A stretch of DNA of 64,000 nucleotides, from assembly GCA_964006375.1 (NCBI GenBank), contig OZ023267.1, positions 29,661,869 to 29,725,868 on the forward strand, given 5' to 3'. Origin of the DNA: Tillus elongatus (lineage: Eukaryota; Arthropoda; Insecta; Coleoptera; Cleridae). Position 1 is the first letter of the stretch; each line of letters opens with the position of its first letter. Position numbers and translations under genes: made by a program. Shown one piece after another: positions 63,601-64,000 of this stretch. Under the pieces are notes generated by a model that did no database searches, was not told where the DNA came from, and was given only the letters and a program-made list of their open reading frames with translations.

Positions 63601-63674
63601 TGTACGACAACGTCGTCATCGGTGGCGTAGTCAGGTAACACGTTGTTACGGCAGCTCTAATAAACACTACGTGT

Positions 63675-64000
63675 TATACAGGGTGGCGCATTGAAAACGA
63701 AACAGACCGATTTCCGTCCAGATAATTTTTTTTAAGAAACGCTGAGACACGTCAATTTTAATATTGAGGGGGACATGTTTTGAGATAAAAGTCAACTTTG
63801 TCACATCAACCCCTTAAGGGTGGTGATAACAACCCTTATATTTTAAACAGGGAACATGGGTCGAGTGTTACATCATTTGAAAGCTCTTTCTTTTCTGAAT
63901 TCAGCACACTAATTTTTTTGGAACTTTTATCAAATCGTTTAAGAATTATTCACAGTTGGAGTTGCAAGAACGTATTTCATTCATTGTGATAAGAAATGCA
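63675..64000. repeat. ACAGGGTGGCGC-type transposon end, truncated by the window
   Basis: TACAGGGTGGCGCATTGAAA start, GAGACACGTCAATTTTAAT and ACATGTTTTGAGATAAAAGT; resembles mariner-related non-coding ends such as the one at 7027. Cut by the window end. Confidence 0.45.

Overview
This is insect nuclear DNA: AT-rich, intron-rich, and crowded with degraded transposons. The only host gene I recognise is stoned, the dicistronic synaptic-vesicle endocytosis locus first described in Drosophila, lying on the + strand from about 19.3 to 54.8 kb. The large TE-stuffed introns and mix of TE families would suit a large beetle-type genome, but I cannot name order or species from sequence alone.

Layout. 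1-12.5 kb: nested short repeats built around (TA)n arrays (a hairpin-ended, DINE/HINE-like family), mariner transposase relics, a hAT-like MITE and a long-inverted-repeat (foldback) element. 13.4-19 kb (- strand): a near-intact I-group non-LTR retrotransposon with two open ORFs joined by a TAATG stop-start overlap. 19.3-31.7 kb: stnA in 4 coding exons. 31.8-54.8 kb: stnB in 9 coding exons. The stnA stop and stnB start sit in one exon, 35 nt apart. Introns hold two pogo/Tigger-like transposase relics with a cysteine-rich C-terminal finger, a CR1/jockey-like retrotransposon with one premature stop plus a 5'-truncated second copy, further RT fragments, a Tigger relic, a Tc1-like relic, a deleted mariner with both TIRs, and many HINE-like copies. 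55-64 kb: no host gene seen; an RT relic, more HINE-like copies, a TIR-complete Tigger element (60420-62789) and a piggyBac relic.

How the parts work together. StnA (824 codons, seven DxFDT-type repeats) and StnB (about 1245 codons, six NPF motifs, proline-rich region, stonin and mu-homology domains) would be made from one mRNA and act together in synaptic-vesicle recycling. StnA has no internal methionine except its very last residue, so the mRNA reads ...AUG UAA, 35 nt, AUG, which fits leaky scanning or reinitiation onto stnB.

The most unexpected non-genic signal is a set of hammerhead-ribozyme-like motifs resembling those of Penelope-like retroelements. They occur as two inverted-repeat pairs (about 20.5-20.8 kb and 51.0-51.2 kb) and one decayed single copy (56.46 kb). 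Two of the three loci sit against (TA)n arrays. Exon boundaries were called by eye from GT-AG sites and reading-frame continuity; repeat boundaries are approximate unless a TIR and target duplication are stated.
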